A stretch of DNA of 64,000 nt, taken from assembly GCA_963770995.1 (NCBI GenBank), contig CAVYRS010000001.1, positions 1,674,001 to 1,738,000 on the forward strand, in the 5' to 3' direction. Shown here piece after piece: positions 1 to 8,323 of this stretch (its first letter is position 1; each line of letters starts with the position of its first letter). This stretch comes from CAVSWN01 sp963770995 (lineage in GTDB: Bacteria > Acidobacteriota > Vicinamibacteria > Vicinamibacterales > CAVVIG01). A model generated the notes under the pieces. It was not told the origin of the DNA and ran no database searches. It saw nothing but the letters and a program-made list of their open reading frames with translations. Position numbers and translations under genes: made by a program.

Positions 1-2
1 TG

Positions 3-242
3 GTCGTCGATCTCGGCATGCCGGAGATGGACGGGTTCGAGCTGATCATGCGTCTGCGGAAATCGAAGGACCCGGCGATTCGACGAATTCCAGCTGCTGC
101 GCTGACGGCGTTCGCGCGATCCGAAGACCGAACGAAGGCGCTGCGGAGCGGTTTCGAGATGCACCTCTCCAAACCCGTCGACCCTGGAGAGCTGGTGGCG
201 TCTGTCGCGAGGCTCGCGCGAGGGGCGGACGCCGAACTCTAG
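3..242 (+). CDS. Receiver (CheY-like) domain, C-terminal part, truncated by window start
   Basis: The last 79 residues of a protein that begins before the window. The visible part is the second half of a phospho-receiver domain. It has the phospho-acceptor Asp in VVDLGMPEMDG (residue 3 of the visible part), the conserved Thr in AALTAFA and the conserved Lys in HLSKPVDP, followed by a last helix and stop. Nothing follows the receiver, so it is either a single-domain regulator or, more likely given the EMDGFEL/KPVD style, the C-terminal receiver of a hybrid sensor kinase. The partner cannot be told from here. Confidence 0.85.
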   Translation, partial: VVDLGMPEMDGFELIMRLRKSKDPAIRRIPAAALTAFARSEDRTKALRSGFEMHLSKPVDPGELVASVARLARGADAEL

Positions 243-285
243 CGCTTCGGCCGCCGACACCTATGCGCGGAAGGCCGGACGTCGC

Positions 286-987
286 TCAGCGCGCAAGCCG
301 GAAGCCGTAATCGTTGTACCGAAACGACGGATCGAGCTTGCTGCGGAGCGTGACGCGGCACAGCGTGTAGACATGTCGCCACGCGCCGCCACGCGACGCG
401 CGACGGATGCCGGCCGGTGGGCCAGTGGGATTCCGCTCGGGCGATCGACTGTCGTACTCCGCGTCGTGCCAGTCGGAGCACCATTCATGAACGTTGGCAG
501 CAATGCCCAGCAGGCCGAAATCGGTCGGCTCGCCGAGCGTGACCGGCCACGGGCCGTCGAGCGGACCGCGGCCGGCGTTGGGAATCCACGCGGGCATCAC
601 GTCGCCCCATGGAAACAACCCGCCGTGCTCCCCGCGCGCGGCGAACTCCCATTCGGCTTCGGTCGGCAGCCGCACGTCGCGGCCGTCTCGAGCGGAACGC
701 CACGCGCAGTACGCGACCGCATCGAGCCAGCTGACGCCGACCACCGGCAGATCGGGTTTCATGAACGGGGGATGCGTCCAGTCGCGCGGCAGCTCGTGCC
801 CGGTCGCGTCGATGAAGCGCTCGTATTCAGCGCGCGTTACCGGGCAGACCGCGAGCTCGAACGGCTCGACGAAGACGCGATGCGGCGGCCGCTCGTCGGG
901 CTGGCCGCGGTCGGTCCCCATCGTGAACCACCCGCCCGGGATCGGCGCGAATGCCGAGCAGACCATCGAGGCGTCCCCCATCGACAT
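286..987 (-). CDS. Formylglycine-generating-enzyme (SUMF1)-like protein
   Basis: A 233-residue protein that is a single FGE-sulfatase/SUMF1 domain: PIPGGWFTMG at the start, PTEAEWEFAARG near residue 125, NVHEWCSDW near 165, and the closing RGGAWRH...YGFRLAR. True formylglycine-generating enzymes use two cysteines five residues apart before the final GFR. Counting back from YGFR, I see one Cys here (YTLCRV) that is not at either position, so sulfatase activation is unlikely. Many such proteins are non-enzymatic or act in other oxidations. It starts at ATG 987, with a second ATG two codons later. It is followed on the same strand by nothing obviously linked. Confidence 0.8.
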   Translation of the reverse strand: MSMGDASMVCSAFAPIPGGWFTMGTDRGQPDERPPHRVFVEPFELAVCPVTRAEYERFIDATGHELPRDWTHPPFMKPDLPVVGVSWLDAVAYCAWRSARDGRDVRLPTEAEWEFAARGEHGGLFPWGDVMPAWIPNAGRGPLDGPWPVTLGEPTDFGLLGIAANVHEWCSDWHDAEYDSRSPERNPTGPPAGIRRASRGGAWRHVYTLCRVTLRSKLDPSFRYNDYGFRLAR

Positions 988-1011
988 GCGACGATCATAG
1001 TAGGAGCGTCG

Positions 1012-1425
1012 CTATTTCGTTGCGGCGACTGAACGGGTTTCGAGATTGTTCTTCAGCGCGAGCGCGCCTCGCTCAATCAAAGGCGCGAGGTTGCCGCGGA
1101 TGTCGGGGGGAAGGAAATCAGTGATCCATATGAACTGACAGCGTCCCGGTCCTGCGTCGACGACCTGCATCGACGCGTGGTGGTAGGTCATTCCAGGACC
1201 GTCCACAACCGAGTACGCCACGCGTCGTCTCTCATCGTCGACATCGATGATGCGCTCGCGGACGACCATGCCGTTGGCGAAGCGGACGGTGCGGATCTCT
1301 CCCTCGAGGTGCGCATCAACGAGGACGGGAGCAAATAGTTTGTGCGCTTCTCCGACGAGACGCAGTGCCGCCCAGACCTTGTCACCGCCAACCTCGACCG
1401 CAACCTGATGATGGATCGATGCCAT
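1012..1425 (-). CDS. SRPBCC-fold (polyketide cyclase/START-like) protein
   Basis: A 137-residue protein with the features of small SRPBCC ligand-binding proteins: MASIHHQVAVEV opening strand, a helix around VWAALRLVGEAHKLF, the RTVRFANGMVVRERI and RRVAYSVVDGPG strands, and a long C-terminal helix ending in LKNNLETRS. The reading frame is open further upstream, but ATG 1425 is preceded by a clear GAGGAG ribosome site 7-8 bases before it and the family N-terminus begins exactly there. It may bind a small hydrophobic ligand. The ligand and pathway are unknown. Confidence 0.75.
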   Translation of the reverse strand: MASIHHQVAVEVGGDKVWAALRLVGEAHKLFAPVLVDAHLEGEIRTVRFANGMVVRERIIDVDDERRRVAYSVVDGPGMTYHHASMQVVDAGPGRCQFIWITDFLPPDIRGNLAPLIERGALALKNNLETRSVAATK

Positions 1426-1604
1426 GTCGCGTCTCCTCGTGACTCGACGATCCCGGCCGTCTAGTTTATCGGACCGGCTCGAAGAGCCACGTTGCTTGCA
1501 ACGACGTTGCCCACCTCCTGCTCGCCGCCGAGCATCACGACGTGATGCGTGAGAGAAGGACCACAGAATGGATGAGGGCGATACCGTCCACACGGCATCT
1601 GCGT

Positions 1605-2231
1605 TCACATGAGCACGATGACGTTGAGCACCGCGACGCCGAGCGTGAGCAGCACATAGCCTGTGGCGGCGTACCGAACCAAGTTCAATTGCCGCTCTGC
1701 GCTCCAATCGGTGAACGTCAGCAGCCTTCCGAGCACGGGCAGCACGAGAATGCCGTGCATCATAGTCGCATGCGTCGGTTTCAGCGCTCCGCCGATCTCG
1801 TACGCCGCGACAGCGTTCCCCGCGAACACCTGCCTCATCCCGATGCCGATCATGACGCCGCCTACGACCATCGCGGCCGACAACAGCACGAAGGCGACCT
1901 GGACGGCGAGACGAAGACTGGCCGGCACCGCAGCATTCGGCCGAAACGCGACGACCGTCATTGCAGCGATGAGGAGCACGAGGACACCGCCGCCGGCCGC
2001 AAGACCGCGCGTGACGAGCGCGTCAAATGAGGTGGTCACGTTGAAGTGCGACGGCACACCGCGCCACGCCTGCAGGGTGACGAGCACGGCCTCGAGTACC
2101 GACGCCGCTGCAAAGACGGAAACGAAGACCACTCGAGTGCGGTCCGGCAGGTTGAGAAACGACGCCACCCAGGTAAAAGCTGCTGACCGACTCCAGCCCG
2201 CGTGGATGAGCTCCACTATAATCCGCAGCAC
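1605..2231 (-). pseudogene. N-terminally truncated paralogue of the membrane protein at 6278-7267
   Basis: An open frame of 208 codons with at least four hydrophobic segments. It aligns by eye with the gene at 6278-7267: QAWRGVPSHFNVTT here against QAWRGTTSHFNVST there, with similar flanking helices and a shared His-containing helix near the C-terminus. The first ~80 residues of the longer paralogue (its first two membrane helices) are absent. The only start is a weak GTG at 2231, right behind the stop of the ABC permease (2259). I read it as a fragment left by a duplication or deletion, although a shortened functional protein is possible. Confidence 0.55.
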
Positions 2232-2258
2232 GTGGCCGACAGGCGGGCGTCGGCAGAG

Positions 2259-4893
2259 TCAGTCGGCTCGGAGTGCCTCGAGCGGGCTCGCAGTCGCCGC
2301 TCGCCGCGCCGGCACGAACGACGCGACCAAACACACCGCAATCAGCACCAGCGCCGTGAACCCGTAGGTCAGCGGATCGAACGGGTTCACGCCCAGCAGC
2401 AACGTGCGCAGCAGGCTCGCCACGCCGGCGGCCATGGCGATCCCGACAAGCGCGCCCGGCACGGCGGAGCCGCGCGCCGAGCGCCATGCGGATGCCAATT
2501 TCATGTGTCCGCTGCGTGGCGTCGTAGGCGACGACCGCATAGAGCCCGATCGACGCGAGGATCAACCCCAGCGCGCCGAAGACGCCAGCGAAGAGCGCGC
2601 CGATCCGGAAGATGAGGAATGCCTGGCCGTATTCGAGGTAGTCGGCCATGGACTGAAAGCGATGCGCAGGTACGTCGGGATCGACGGCTTGAAGCGCCAG
2701 ACGCACCGTGTTGGCGAGGTCCGTCGGTGCACCGGTAGTCACGATCTCCAGCGTCGCCGACGCAGGTGTGGCTTGCCCGAGCGGCCGGAAGAGCATCGCT
2801 CGCGGCACTTCCCAAAGCAGGATGTACTTTCCGTCCTTCACGACGCCAATCACCTCGAGCACATCACCCGTCGGACCGAGACGGATCCGTCGTCCCACTG
2901 CAGTGGTGTTCGCCCATAGCTGCCGCGACAACGTTTCATTGATGACGACGACTGGTGGCGAATCGGCGGTGTCGCGATCGTCGAAGGCCCGCCCCGCGAC
3001 GAGCGGTACGCCAGCCACGGCCAGATACTCCGACGACACGCTCACCTGCAGCGACGTCCGATTCTGATCCTCTCGCGCCGCAACCGCTCCCTCTGGCTGG
3101 ACAGCGGTCTGGTCCTGTTGATAGCTGAACGGCACGCCCGAGATCCATGCGACGGCACGAACGCCAGGGAGGACGGCCACCCGTTCTCGTGCGTCCCGAT
3201 AGTAGGACCTGCGCTGTGCCGCTGTGTACGTTTCGCGTGAAAGATCCACGCGCGCCATCAGCACGTGATCGGAGCGGAAACCGATGTCCGCGTTTCTGGC
3301 GCGGTCCAGCGTCCTCACAAACAGACCGCCGACGATGAGGAGCACGAGCGACACGGCGATCTGCGCGACGACGAGCAGTTCGCGAAGCCGGCCTCGTCCG
3401 GCGGCTCGCTGGCCTCCGGTCTTGAGCAGCGACGTGACATCGGCGCGCCGCGCATAAAGCGCCGGCGCCAACCCGGCCATCACGCCGGCGGTGACGGCCA
3501 CCAGAAGCGTCACGCCGAACACACGCCAGTCAAGGCTGAAATCGACGCGCAGCGGCGCCTCGAACGGCAGGCCGGCAATGCCGTTCTCCATGGCCGCCGC
3601 GGCGGCCATCGCCAGCGCGATCGCACCCACGCTCCCGAGGATCGCGAGCACGACACTCTCGGTGAAGAGCTGCCGAACGATTCGCCCGTGTCGCGCCCCC
3701 AGCGCCCCGCGCAGCGCCATCTCCCGCCCTCGCGATGCCGCGCGAGCCAGCAGCATGTTCGCGATGTTGGCGCTCACAATGCACAGGAGCAGTGCCGCGA
3801 GCAGCGCGAGGACGCCGGCAGCGACGTGAAACATCGACCCGTTCTGGGGAACCGGTCGCGCGTGCGTTTCGGGAACCACTCGCAGCGCGTTGCTGGTGTT
3901 CGTCGCGGGAAACAGGCGCGCCAGCACGTTGGCCTTCCCCGTCAGGGCGGCACGCGCCTGGGCGAGCCCGACGCCTGGCCGCAAGCGGCCGATCACTCCA
4001 AGCTGGTGGCTGTCCCGCGCTTCGAAGAATTCCGTGCCGGCCGAGCGATCCTGTTTGAGGCGATCGACCATCGACAGCGGCACGAACCCGGAAACGCGAA
4101 GCAGCGACTCGAGGCCGGTGAACCGCTCCGCGGCCACGCCGATGATCGTGAACGCCTCTCCATTCATGCGGACGCTGCGGCCGACGACGGACGGGTCGCC
4201 GGCGAATCGACCGCGCCAGTATTCGTGCGCAAGCACGATGACCGGCCGGCGGGCGTCGGCCGGCGCCAGCACGCTCCCCACTGCCGGATGGACTCCGAGC
4301 AACTCGAAGCTGTTCTCGGTGACCGCTTCCACGACAATCCGCTCGATGCCGTTCCCGGCGTCGAACCACGCGCCCTGCGGCTGGTACCCGAGCAGCCCGG
4401 CAAACTGGTCGGTCAGCTCCGCGTAGTCCTGCAGATCGCGAAACGAGACCCCGTGCGGCATCTCGATGTGCTGATCGCCAAGCGTGGCGATCGAGACGAG
4501 CTGCTCAGGTCGATCGACAGGGAGCGGCCGGAACAGAAACGCATTGATGATGGTGAAGATGCTGGAGCTGGCGCTGATGCCGAGGGCCAGGGTCAGCAGC
4601 GCCGCTGCCGTAAAGCCTGGCGTGCGCCGGAGCGTCCGCAGCGTGTAGGCGACGTCCTGCCGCAACATGCTGGCGTGCTGGCGCGGCGCCGTCGTCAACA
4701 GGTCCTGAACGGTCTCGAACCAGAGACGCGCCACCGCGCGGATCGTGCCCTCGCTGCGCGCGTCCTCGTGCTGCGCCTGGAATACCTGCTCCATCTCGCG
4801 GCCGTGCTCAATCCTGAAGTCGAACGGCAGGAGGCGAAGCAGGGCGCGGAAGATCCGGTTGCGCCGTGATGGACGTCCTCGTGTCGCGGCCAT
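2259..4893 (-). CDS. ADOP-type ABC transporter permease, frameshifted near 2478
   Basis: A MacB/FtsX-like permease of the acidobacterial duplicated orphan permease type. A cytosolic N-terminal helix bundle (FRALLRLLPFDFRIEHGREMEQVF) is followed by a first MacB-PCD periplasmic domain with FtsX membrane block, then a second MacB-PCD (from about residue 480) and a second FtsX block. The family ending VPARRAATASPLEALRAD lies in another frame, so one indel is needed near 2478 (after EIGIRMALGAR). The C-terminal FtsX block also seems about 14 residues shorter than usual. Corrected length is about 877 residues. No ATPase gene is adjacent, as is usual for this family. The PadR gene starts just upstream with a 13-base gap, so the two form one transcription unit. 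Confidence 0.85.
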
Positions 4894-4906
4894 GCGGCTT
4901 AGTGGC

Positions 4907-5278
4907 CTACGCCCGGCGCGGCCGGAGATTCTTGGCGCGCGCCATCTCGACGATAGCCTCCAGCCGCGCCACGTCGGCGGCGGCCACGTTCCGGCCGAGA
5001 GCGGTCAGCCTGTAGTACCGCCTCCGCTCGTCGTCGAGCGCGGGATCGGGACGCTCGTCGCTCTCGATGATGAGCCCGTCGCCGAGCGCGCGCTTGACCA
5101 GCGTGTACAACGTTCCGGCGCTGAGCCGGACCGTGCTGTCGGTGCGCCTCGCGATTTCCTTGATGATGGCGTATCCGTGCTTGTCGCCGTCGACGAGCGC
5201 CAGCAGTGTGTGCAGCATGGGCGCGGAGAGCGGCAGAAAGTGATCGACGGGACGGTGGCGGACGGCCATGGGCGGCAC
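4907..5278 (-). CDS. PadR-family transcriptional regulator
   Basis: A 123-residue PadR regulator: winged helix from PLSAPMLHTLLALVDGD through YAIIKEIARR and the wing LSAGTLYTLVKRAL, then RRRYYRLTALGR and a short dimerisation helix VARLEAIVEMARAKN. It lies directly upstream of the permease gene and its own upstream region carries a perfect palindrome at 5304-5322, so autoregulation together with the permease is the natural reading. ATG 5278 and ATG 5266 are both possible starts. PadR-permease pairs of this kind are typical of Acidobacteria. Confidence 0.9.
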   Translation of the reverse strand: MPPMAVRHRPVDHFLPLSAPMLHTLLALVDGDKHGYAIIKEIARRTDSTVRLSAGTLYTLVKRALGDGLIIESDERPDPALDDERRRYYRLTALGRNVAAADVARLEAIVEMARAKNLRPRRA

Positions 5279-5303
5279 CTCAATAGCTAACGAACCGCTC
5301 GAC

Positions 5304-5322
5304 TATATCGTTAGACGATATA
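5304..5322. promoter_or_regulatory. Probable PadR operator upstream of padR-permease
   Basis: A perfect palindrome, TATATCGT-TAG-ACGATATA (8-bp arms, 3-base centre), 26 bases upstream of the padR start codon. AT-rich 16-20 bp palindromes with TA ends are typical PadR sites. A related but degenerate copy is seen at about 5508-5526. Binding is inferred from position and symmetry only. Confidence 0.6.
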
Positions 5323-5384
5323 ATTGTCCAGCGGGTTCATCGCGCCGCCGCCACGAACCGAACCAGCCCTCGAACGTCCGCCGG

Positions 5385-5468
5385 CTACACTGCTCTCAGC
5401 ACCGACATCGGCGTCACCCCCACCGCCCTGATCGCCGGCACGAACAGAAGCAGGCGGTAGATCCGCAT
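5385..5468 (-). pseudogene. 27-codon relic of a deleted ADOP permease
   Basis: A tiny open frame of 27 residues that reads MRIYRLL at the start and FVPAIRAVGVTPMSVLRAV at the end. The first part matches the usual opening of ADOP permeases and the second matches their usual ending (compare VPARRAATASPLEALRAD of the neighbour). It therefore looks like a permease gene collapsed by one large internal deletion, leaving its first six or so and last twenty codons. It sits between the TetR gene and padR, in the same direction, with palindromes just upstream. It has no good ribosome site and is probably not expressed. Confidence 0.5.
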
Positions 5469-5478
5469 CAGCGTGTGC

Positions 5479-5495
5479 TACTCACAGTGTGAGTA
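5479..5495. promoter_or_regulatory. Palindromic operator candidate upstream of the permease relic
   Basis: TACTCAC-AGT-GTGAGTA, a perfect palindrome with 7-bp arms, ten bases upstream of the relic start codon at 5468. About 13 bases further out, at 5508-5526, lies GTATAGTTAGACGATGC, a degenerate version of the PadR palindrome at 5304-5322. Together they look like the preserved control region of the deleted permease. Confidence 0.45.
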
Positions 5496-5533
5496 TAGCC
5501 ACACTGCGTATAGTTAGACGATGCGACGGGCCC

Positions 5534-6190
5534 TTAGCTGCCGGCGTCGGCCCCGATACCGGTCCGCAGCCGCTCGATCGCGTATCGCGTCAGCTCGTCG
5601 ACCACACCCGGCTCGCGCAGCTGGCCATCGATGCCGAGCATGGCCACCCCATGGACGACCGCCCAGACGAACCTGGCCATTTTCACTGTGTCCTCGGCGC
5701 GCATGACCGCGTCACGCTGCAGCGCGGCAAGAGCGTCGACGAGTGCCTGGAACGCGCCCGCCGCCTCGGCGAGCAGCTCCGGCTCGCACCCCTTCGGGTC
5801 GACGAAACCTCCGAACATCACGCGATAGTGCGACGGGTTGGCGACCGCGAAGCGGACGTAGGCCACCCCCATCCGCTCGAATGCCGCGCGTCCGCGCCCG
5901 CCGTCCTCCCACGCGGTGACGAGCTCCTGGCGCAGCGTGCGGAACCCTTCGGTAGAGACCGCCGCGAGCAACGCACGCTTGTCGGCGAAATGCCGGTAGA
6001 GCGCGGTGCGCGACACGCCCAGCCGCGCGCCGATTTCGCGCAGGGTCAGCCGGTCAACCCCTTCCGCGCGGATGGTGGCAAGCGCCTCATCGAGGAGCGC
6101 GCGGCGCAGGTTGCCGTGATGGTAGGAGCGGGCCGGCTTGCGGGCCGGCTTGCGGGCCGACTTTCGGTTCGCCATCGTTCGTCGAGGCAT
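5534..6190 (-). CDS. TetR/AcrR-family transcriptional regulator
   Basis: A 218-residue TetR regulator. The N-terminus is basic and repetitive (ARKPARKPAR). The helix-turn-helix runs over residues ~28-75: LRRALLDEALATIRAEG, LTLREIGARLGVSRTALYRHF, DKRALLAAV. A helical ligand domain follows with AYVRFAVANPSHYRVMFGG, which is typical of the WHG/TetR_C_33 type. ATG 6175 is an alternative start. It is divergent from the membrane-protein gene at 6278, and the 87-base gap holds two near-identical palindromes, so it most likely represses itself and that gene. Confidence 0.9.
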   Translation of the reverse strand: MPRRTMANRKSARKPARKPARSYHHGNLRRALLDEALATIRAEGVDRLTLREIGARLGVSRTALYRHFADKRALLAAVSTEGFRTLRQELVTAWEDGGRGRAAFERMGVAYVRFAVANPSHYRVMFGGFVDPKGCEPELLAEAAGAFQALVDALAALQRDAVMRAEDTVKMARFVWAVVHGVAMLGIDGQLREPGVVDELTRYAIERLRTGIGADAGS

Positions 6191-6212
6191 CTACCTCATC
6201 TTACGGGAACGG

Positions 6213-6229
6213 TGTTGACATCGTCAACA
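6213..6229. promoter_or_regulatory. TetR operator 1 (candidate)
   Basis: TGTTGAC-ATC-GTCAACA, a perfect palindrome with 7-bp arms, in the divergent gap between the TetR gene (start 6190) and the membrane-protein gene (start 6278). Its centre is 33 bases from that of the second site, about three helical turns. Confidence 0.65.
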
Positions 6230-6245
6230 TTGTGCGGTATTGATA

Positions 6246-6262
6246 TGTTGACGATGACAACA
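6246..6262. promoter_or_regulatory. TetR operator 2 (candidate)
   Basis: TGTTGAC-GAT-GACAACA, the same 17-bp pattern as the site at 6213-6229 with the last arm changed at one base. It ends 15 bases before the membrane-protein start codon, where bound protein would block initiation. Confidence 0.6.
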
Positions 6263-6277
6263 TACGGAGGAGCCGTC

Positions 6278-7267
6278 ATGGATTCGACACCACGCGCCGT
6301 CCGATTTGCTGAGGGAGCCCGAGCCAACCTCCTGAAACGCCTGTGGCGCGCGAGCCCGCCGCTGACGGCGGTGGGCGCGCTGATGCTCGTCGCGGCGGGA
6401 GCTTCGGTCGTGGGTCTGCTCGTCGATCCGCGAATCATCACCAGGGCGCCCGCCTGGCTCAAGCCGCTCAAGTTCGCGATTTCCTTCACCGTTTACAGCC
6501 TCACGCTCGCGTGGATCTGCGAATGGCTGCCGGACTGGCCGCGCGTCCGCCGCGTCGCGGGCTGGACGACGGCGATCGTGTTCGTGCTGGAGATGGCAAT
6601 CATCGACGCGCAGGCCTGGCGCGGAACGACCAGCCACTTCAATGTGTCGACGACGCTCGATGCGGTGCTGTTCTTTGTCATGGGCGGCGCGATCCTGTTG
6701 CAGACGCTGACGAGCGTGGCGGTTGCCGTCGCGCTGTGGAAGCAGCAGTTCTCTGACAGGGTGCTCGGATGGGCCCTGCGTCTGGGCATGACGCTGACCA
6801 TCGCCGGCGCGATGAGCGGCTGGCTGATGACTCGGCCAACCGATGCGCAGCTTGCCGACGCGCGCGCCGGAGCGCGCATGGCGATTTCGGGCGCGCACAC
6901 GGTCGGCGGACCGGACGGCGGGCCCGGCCTGCCGGTCACGGGATGGAGCCGGGAGCACGGCGACGGGCGCGTCCCACACTTTATTGGCCTGCACGCGATC
7001 CAGGCGCTCGCGCTGATCGCGGTTGGCCTGCGACGATGGCGCCGGTCCGAAACCGTTCGCGTGAGGGCGGTGCTGGTAGCCGCAGCCAGCTACGCGTCGC
7101 TATTTCTCCTGTTGCTGTGGCAGGCGCTGCAGGGCCAGAGCCTCGTCGCGCTCGATGCCGCGGCGCTCGGCTCGATCGGGATCTGGGCTGCGGCCACCGT
7201 TTTCGTCCTCTGGTGGCCGGGGACCTCATCACGACGACACGTCGGACGTGGCGTGTGTCAGACCTGA
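6278..7267 (+). CDS. Multi-pass membrane protein of unknown function, TetR-controlled
   Basis: A 329-residue protein with about seven to eight hydrophobic helices (among them LTAVGALMLVAAGASVVGLL, AISFTVYSLTLAWICEW and FFVMGGAILLQTLTSVAV). A conserved-looking block QAWRGTTSHFNVSTTLDA lies between helices three and four and recurs in the truncated paralogue at 1605-2231. The frame is open far upstream, but ATG 6278 has a strong GGAGGAG ribosome site and follows the operators. No enzyme motif is recognised. Control by a divergent TetR suggests a response to a small molecule. Confidence 0.75.
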   Translation: MDSTPRAVRFAEGARANLLKRLWRASPPLTAVGALMLVAAGASVVGLLVDPRIITRAPAWLKPLKFAISFTVYSLTLAWICEWLPDWPRVRRVAGWTTAIVFVLEMAIIDAQAWRGTTSHFNVSTTLDAVLFFVMGGAILLQTLTSVAVAVALWKQQFSDRVLGWALRLGMTLTIAGAMSGWLMTRPTDAQLADARAGARMAISGAHTVGGPDGGPGLPVTGWSREHGDGRVPHFIGLHAIQALALIAVGLRRWRRSETVRVRAVLVAAASYASLFLLLLWQALQGQSLVALDAAALGSIGIWAAATVFVLWWPGTSSRRHVGRGVCQT

Positions 7268-7289
7268 CCACAGGCGGCACTCTGGATTC

Positions 7290-7586
7290 CAAAATCTGCA
7301 GAGCGGCGAGGCTGCGTGGTGTCCTGCGGTACGGCTCGAGCTGTGGCGCGGCGTCACCAACGATGCCGAGCGGAAGACGCTTCGCCGCTACGAGGCCCTG
7401 CTTCCCGACTACGAGATCTCCGCTGAGGTCTGGAGCCGGTCGATACAACTCGCCGATCGTGGACGAGTCTCCGGCGTCACTGCTCCCCTGGCGGATCTAC
7501 TCATCTTCGCGTGCGCAACGATTCACGGCCTCGATGTCGCGCACGACGATGCACACTTCGATGAGTTGGCGACGCTCGAAGCGTGA
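7290..7586 (+). pseudogene. VapC-type PIN-domain toxin, N-terminus missing
   Basis: About 95 codons reading CPAVRLELWRG, then LRRYEALLPDYEIS, VWSRSIQLAD and ADLLIFACATIHGLDVAHDD with HFDEL at the end. This is the C-terminal two thirds of a PIN-domain ribonuclease (VapC), including the conserved ADLLI and HDD acidic motifs. The first strand with the catalytic Asp is absent, and the preceding sequence runs into the end of the membrane-protein gene without a start codon. No VapB antitoxin is seen nearby. It is a relic, not an active toxin. Confidence 0.65.
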
Positions 7587-7661
7587 TGCCCGCACGGCCA
7601 CGAGCCGCACGAATCGAGCCCCGCCTCTTGCCCGCCCTCGCAGTCAGCAAGCCGTTGACGG

Positions 7662-8018
7662 TCAGAGATCGACGATGACCTTGAAGCCGCCCATCGACAT
7701 GCGTTTGACGTCGAACGGCATCGGATCGTTCATCATCTTGGCAATGCGTGGATCTTTCATCACCTTCTTGTTGACGCTGTCCCGATGCGCCCGTGACTTG
7801 TAGACGATCCACGAAAAGACCACCGTCTCGCCGGGCTTGACCTTGGCCAGACGCGGGAACGGCATCCCCATCTTTATCTTGAGGTCGTCTCCGACGCACT
7901 CGCGATACTCGACTGCACCGAGTTCCTTCCACACTTTGCCCGCCCGCTGGGACATCTGGCGATAGCTCTGCACTTTGCTTCGGGGGATCGGCAGGACAAA
8001 CCCATCAACGTAGGCCAT
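7662..8018 (-). CDS. DUF1428 family protein (YbaA-like)
   Basis: A 118-residue protein of the DUF1428 family, recognisable from MAYVDGFVLPIP at the start, YRQMSQRAGKVWKELGAVEY, FSWIVYKSRAHRDSVNKKVM and the closing FDVKRMSMGGFKVIVDL. The family has a dimeric ferredoxin-like (antibiotic monooxygenase-type) fold with no established reaction. Length is normal for the family. It stands alone, with a relic toxin downstream and a relic-containing gap upstream. Confidence 0.9.
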   Translation of the reverse strand: MAYVDGFVLPIPRSKVQSYRQMSQRAGKVWKELGAVEYRECVGDDLKIKMGMPFPRLAKVKPGETVVFSWIVYKSRAHRDSVNKKVMKDPRIAKMMNDPMPFDVKRMSMGGFKVIVDL

Positions 8019-8323
8019 ACCACCTCCAAGGAATCCATGATACGCGCAGTGGACGATCGCTCAGAAGAGAGCGTCGGCGGATTGACTGCTCGAACCGTTA
8101 CTTCTTCTTCAGCGCCGACGCCCAGTTGGCCCGACGATGAGCCCGCTAGGATGATCGGGCCCGGACTGCGTCGCTGCTGCGCCAGCCGTCGGAGGGACGA
8201 ACTGGAAATAGAGGAGTCGCTCGCCGTCAGGAGACACGGACGGCTGGATTATACGAGGAACCGCGAACCGCTGGAACGGGGACGGCTGATTTATCCACGG
8301 TAGTATCAAGTCTTGGCAGCCCT
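8019..8323. other. Gap with a possible beta-propeller (PD40) gene remnant
   Basis: No intact gene. On the minus strand (8109-8309) a short open frame contains IQPSVSPDGERLLYFQF, which resembles one blade of a WD40-like/TolB PD40 propeller. The rest of the frame matches nothing I recognise. The promoter for the ABC-F gene must lie at its right edge. Confidence 0.3.

Noticed and set aside
286..987. Genuine formylglycine-generating enzyme for sulfatase activation
   Set aside because: The two catalytic cysteines before the closing GFR are not in place, and no sulfatase gene is in the window.
3265..4869. Long open frame opposite the ADOP permease
   Set aside because: It is the mirror of a highly GC-rich gene with family motifs on the minus strand, and its translation is Arg/His/Gln-rich without any domain.
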